From Eubacteriales bacterium (GTDB lineage: Bacteria; Bacillota_A; Clostridia; Christensenellales; Aristaeellaceae), in the NCBI GenBank assembly GCA_029974855.1, contig JARKQO010000464.1, positions 1 through 7,628 of the forward strand: a DNA stretch of 7,628 bases, given 5' to 3'. The translations under genes were made by a program, and so were the position numbers. The notes beneath the pieces are model-generated. The model was not told the DNA's origin and did no database searches. It saw only the letters and a list, made by a program, of their open reading frames with translations. Shown piece by piece: positions 7,193 to 7,628 of the stretch (the first letter of the stretch is position 1; every line of letters starts with the position of its first letter).

Positions 7193-7628
7193 TCAAAGGG
7201 AATCTTCCGGCCCAGGGGCCGCCGCTTCCACCGCCAGGGGCCTGGCGGGCTGGCAGTACATCCGCAGGGCCTCCACCTGTACGATCTCCCCCTCCGGGTA
7301 GCGGTACCCGGTCAGCTTGCCGCCGAATACGCAGCCGGTGTCGATGCAAATGGCGTTGTAAAACCGCTGCACCTCCCTGAGCGGGGTATGGCCGTACACC
7401 ACCAGCGCCTTGCCCCGGTATTCCTCGGCCCAGGGCAGGCGCACCGGCAGGCCGTATTCGTCCATTTGGCCGGTGGTGTCCCCGTAGAGGCAGAAATCCC
7501 GCACCCGGGGGGAGCTTTGGCCCTGGTATTGCTCCTTGATGCCCGCATGGGCCACCACCAGCTTGCCTTCGTCCAACACATAGTGGCTGACCAGGCCATT
7601 GGTGAAGGCCTTCACCTCTTCCACAAAT
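7193..7628 (-). CDS. pnkp: Pnkp-type polynucleotide phosphatase, C-terminal part (5' partial, no ligase domain)
   Basis: The frame is open to the right edge (codon TTT at 7627-7625), so the GTG at 7624 is probably internal. About 144 residues are visible. Counting that Val as 1, the marks are VVAHAGIKEQ (His26), LYGDTTG at 46-52, DEYGLPVRLPW at 55-65, VVYGHTP (His79) and IDTGCVFGGKL (Asp95). As I recall, essential residues of Clostridium thermocellum Pnkp phosphatase include His323, His376 and Asp392; the spacings 53 and 16 are identical here. Pnkp is an RNA repair enzyme with kinase, metallophosphatase and ligase domains. The kinase and the first metal motifs would lie outside the window. 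The protein ends at TGA 7193, about 48 residues after Asp95, before a ligase domain could begin. Alternatives are a stand-alone PPP-family or PrpE-like phosphatase, though DTTGxxDEYGLPVR fits Pnkp better. It precedes GH20 by 55 nt. Confidence 0.82.
   Translation of the reverse strand, partial: FVEEVKAFTNGLVSHYVLDEGKLVVAHAGIKEQYQGQSSPRVRDFCLYGDTTGQMDEYGLPVRLPWAEEYRGKALVVYGHTPLREVQRFYNAICIDTGCVFGGKLTGYRYPEGEIVQVEALRMYCQPARPLAVEAAAPGPEDSL

Overview
The window is GC-rich and looks like chromosomal DNA from a Gram-positive gut-type Clostridia, possibly Oscillospirales-like. The grounds are a cell-wall sorting signal on a giant Cna-B repeat protein, together with Clostridia-like Pnkp, GH20 and DUF523 proteins. 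The lineage is an inference from protein character and base composition only. No RNA gene, CRISPR array, insertion sequence or complete mobile element was seen.

Left part (1-4779, plus strand): the 3' portion of a very large surface-protein gene that enters from the left edge. It encodes twelve tandem Cna-B modules of 109 or 107 residues. A roughly 260-residue C-terminal region that I do not recognise follows, then a VPQTG sorting motif, a membrane segment and a basic tail. All twelve modules keep the Lys/Glu/Asn set expected for an internal isopeptide bond. The modules fall into types arranged A-A'-B-C-A'-B-C-A-A-A-A'-B. This includes a direct duplication of a three-module unit of 975 nt (328-1302 and 1303-2277).

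Middle (4780-4874): a short intergenic region holding a strong hairpin terminator between convergent genes.

Right part (4875-7628, minus strand): three genes transcribed leftward, probably one operon. First is the C-terminal end of a Pnkp-type (RNA repair) phosphatase that enters from the right edge and stops before any ligase domain. After 55 nt comes a cytoplasmic GH20 beta-N-acetylhexosaminidase. Its 3' end overlaps by about 50 nt a DUF523 protein that starts with TTG or GTG. DUF523 includes the [4Fe-4S] thiouracil desulfidase TudS. The minus-strand genes look like housekeeping, salvage or repair functions with no obvious link to the surface protein. Promoters for both transcription units must lie outside the window.
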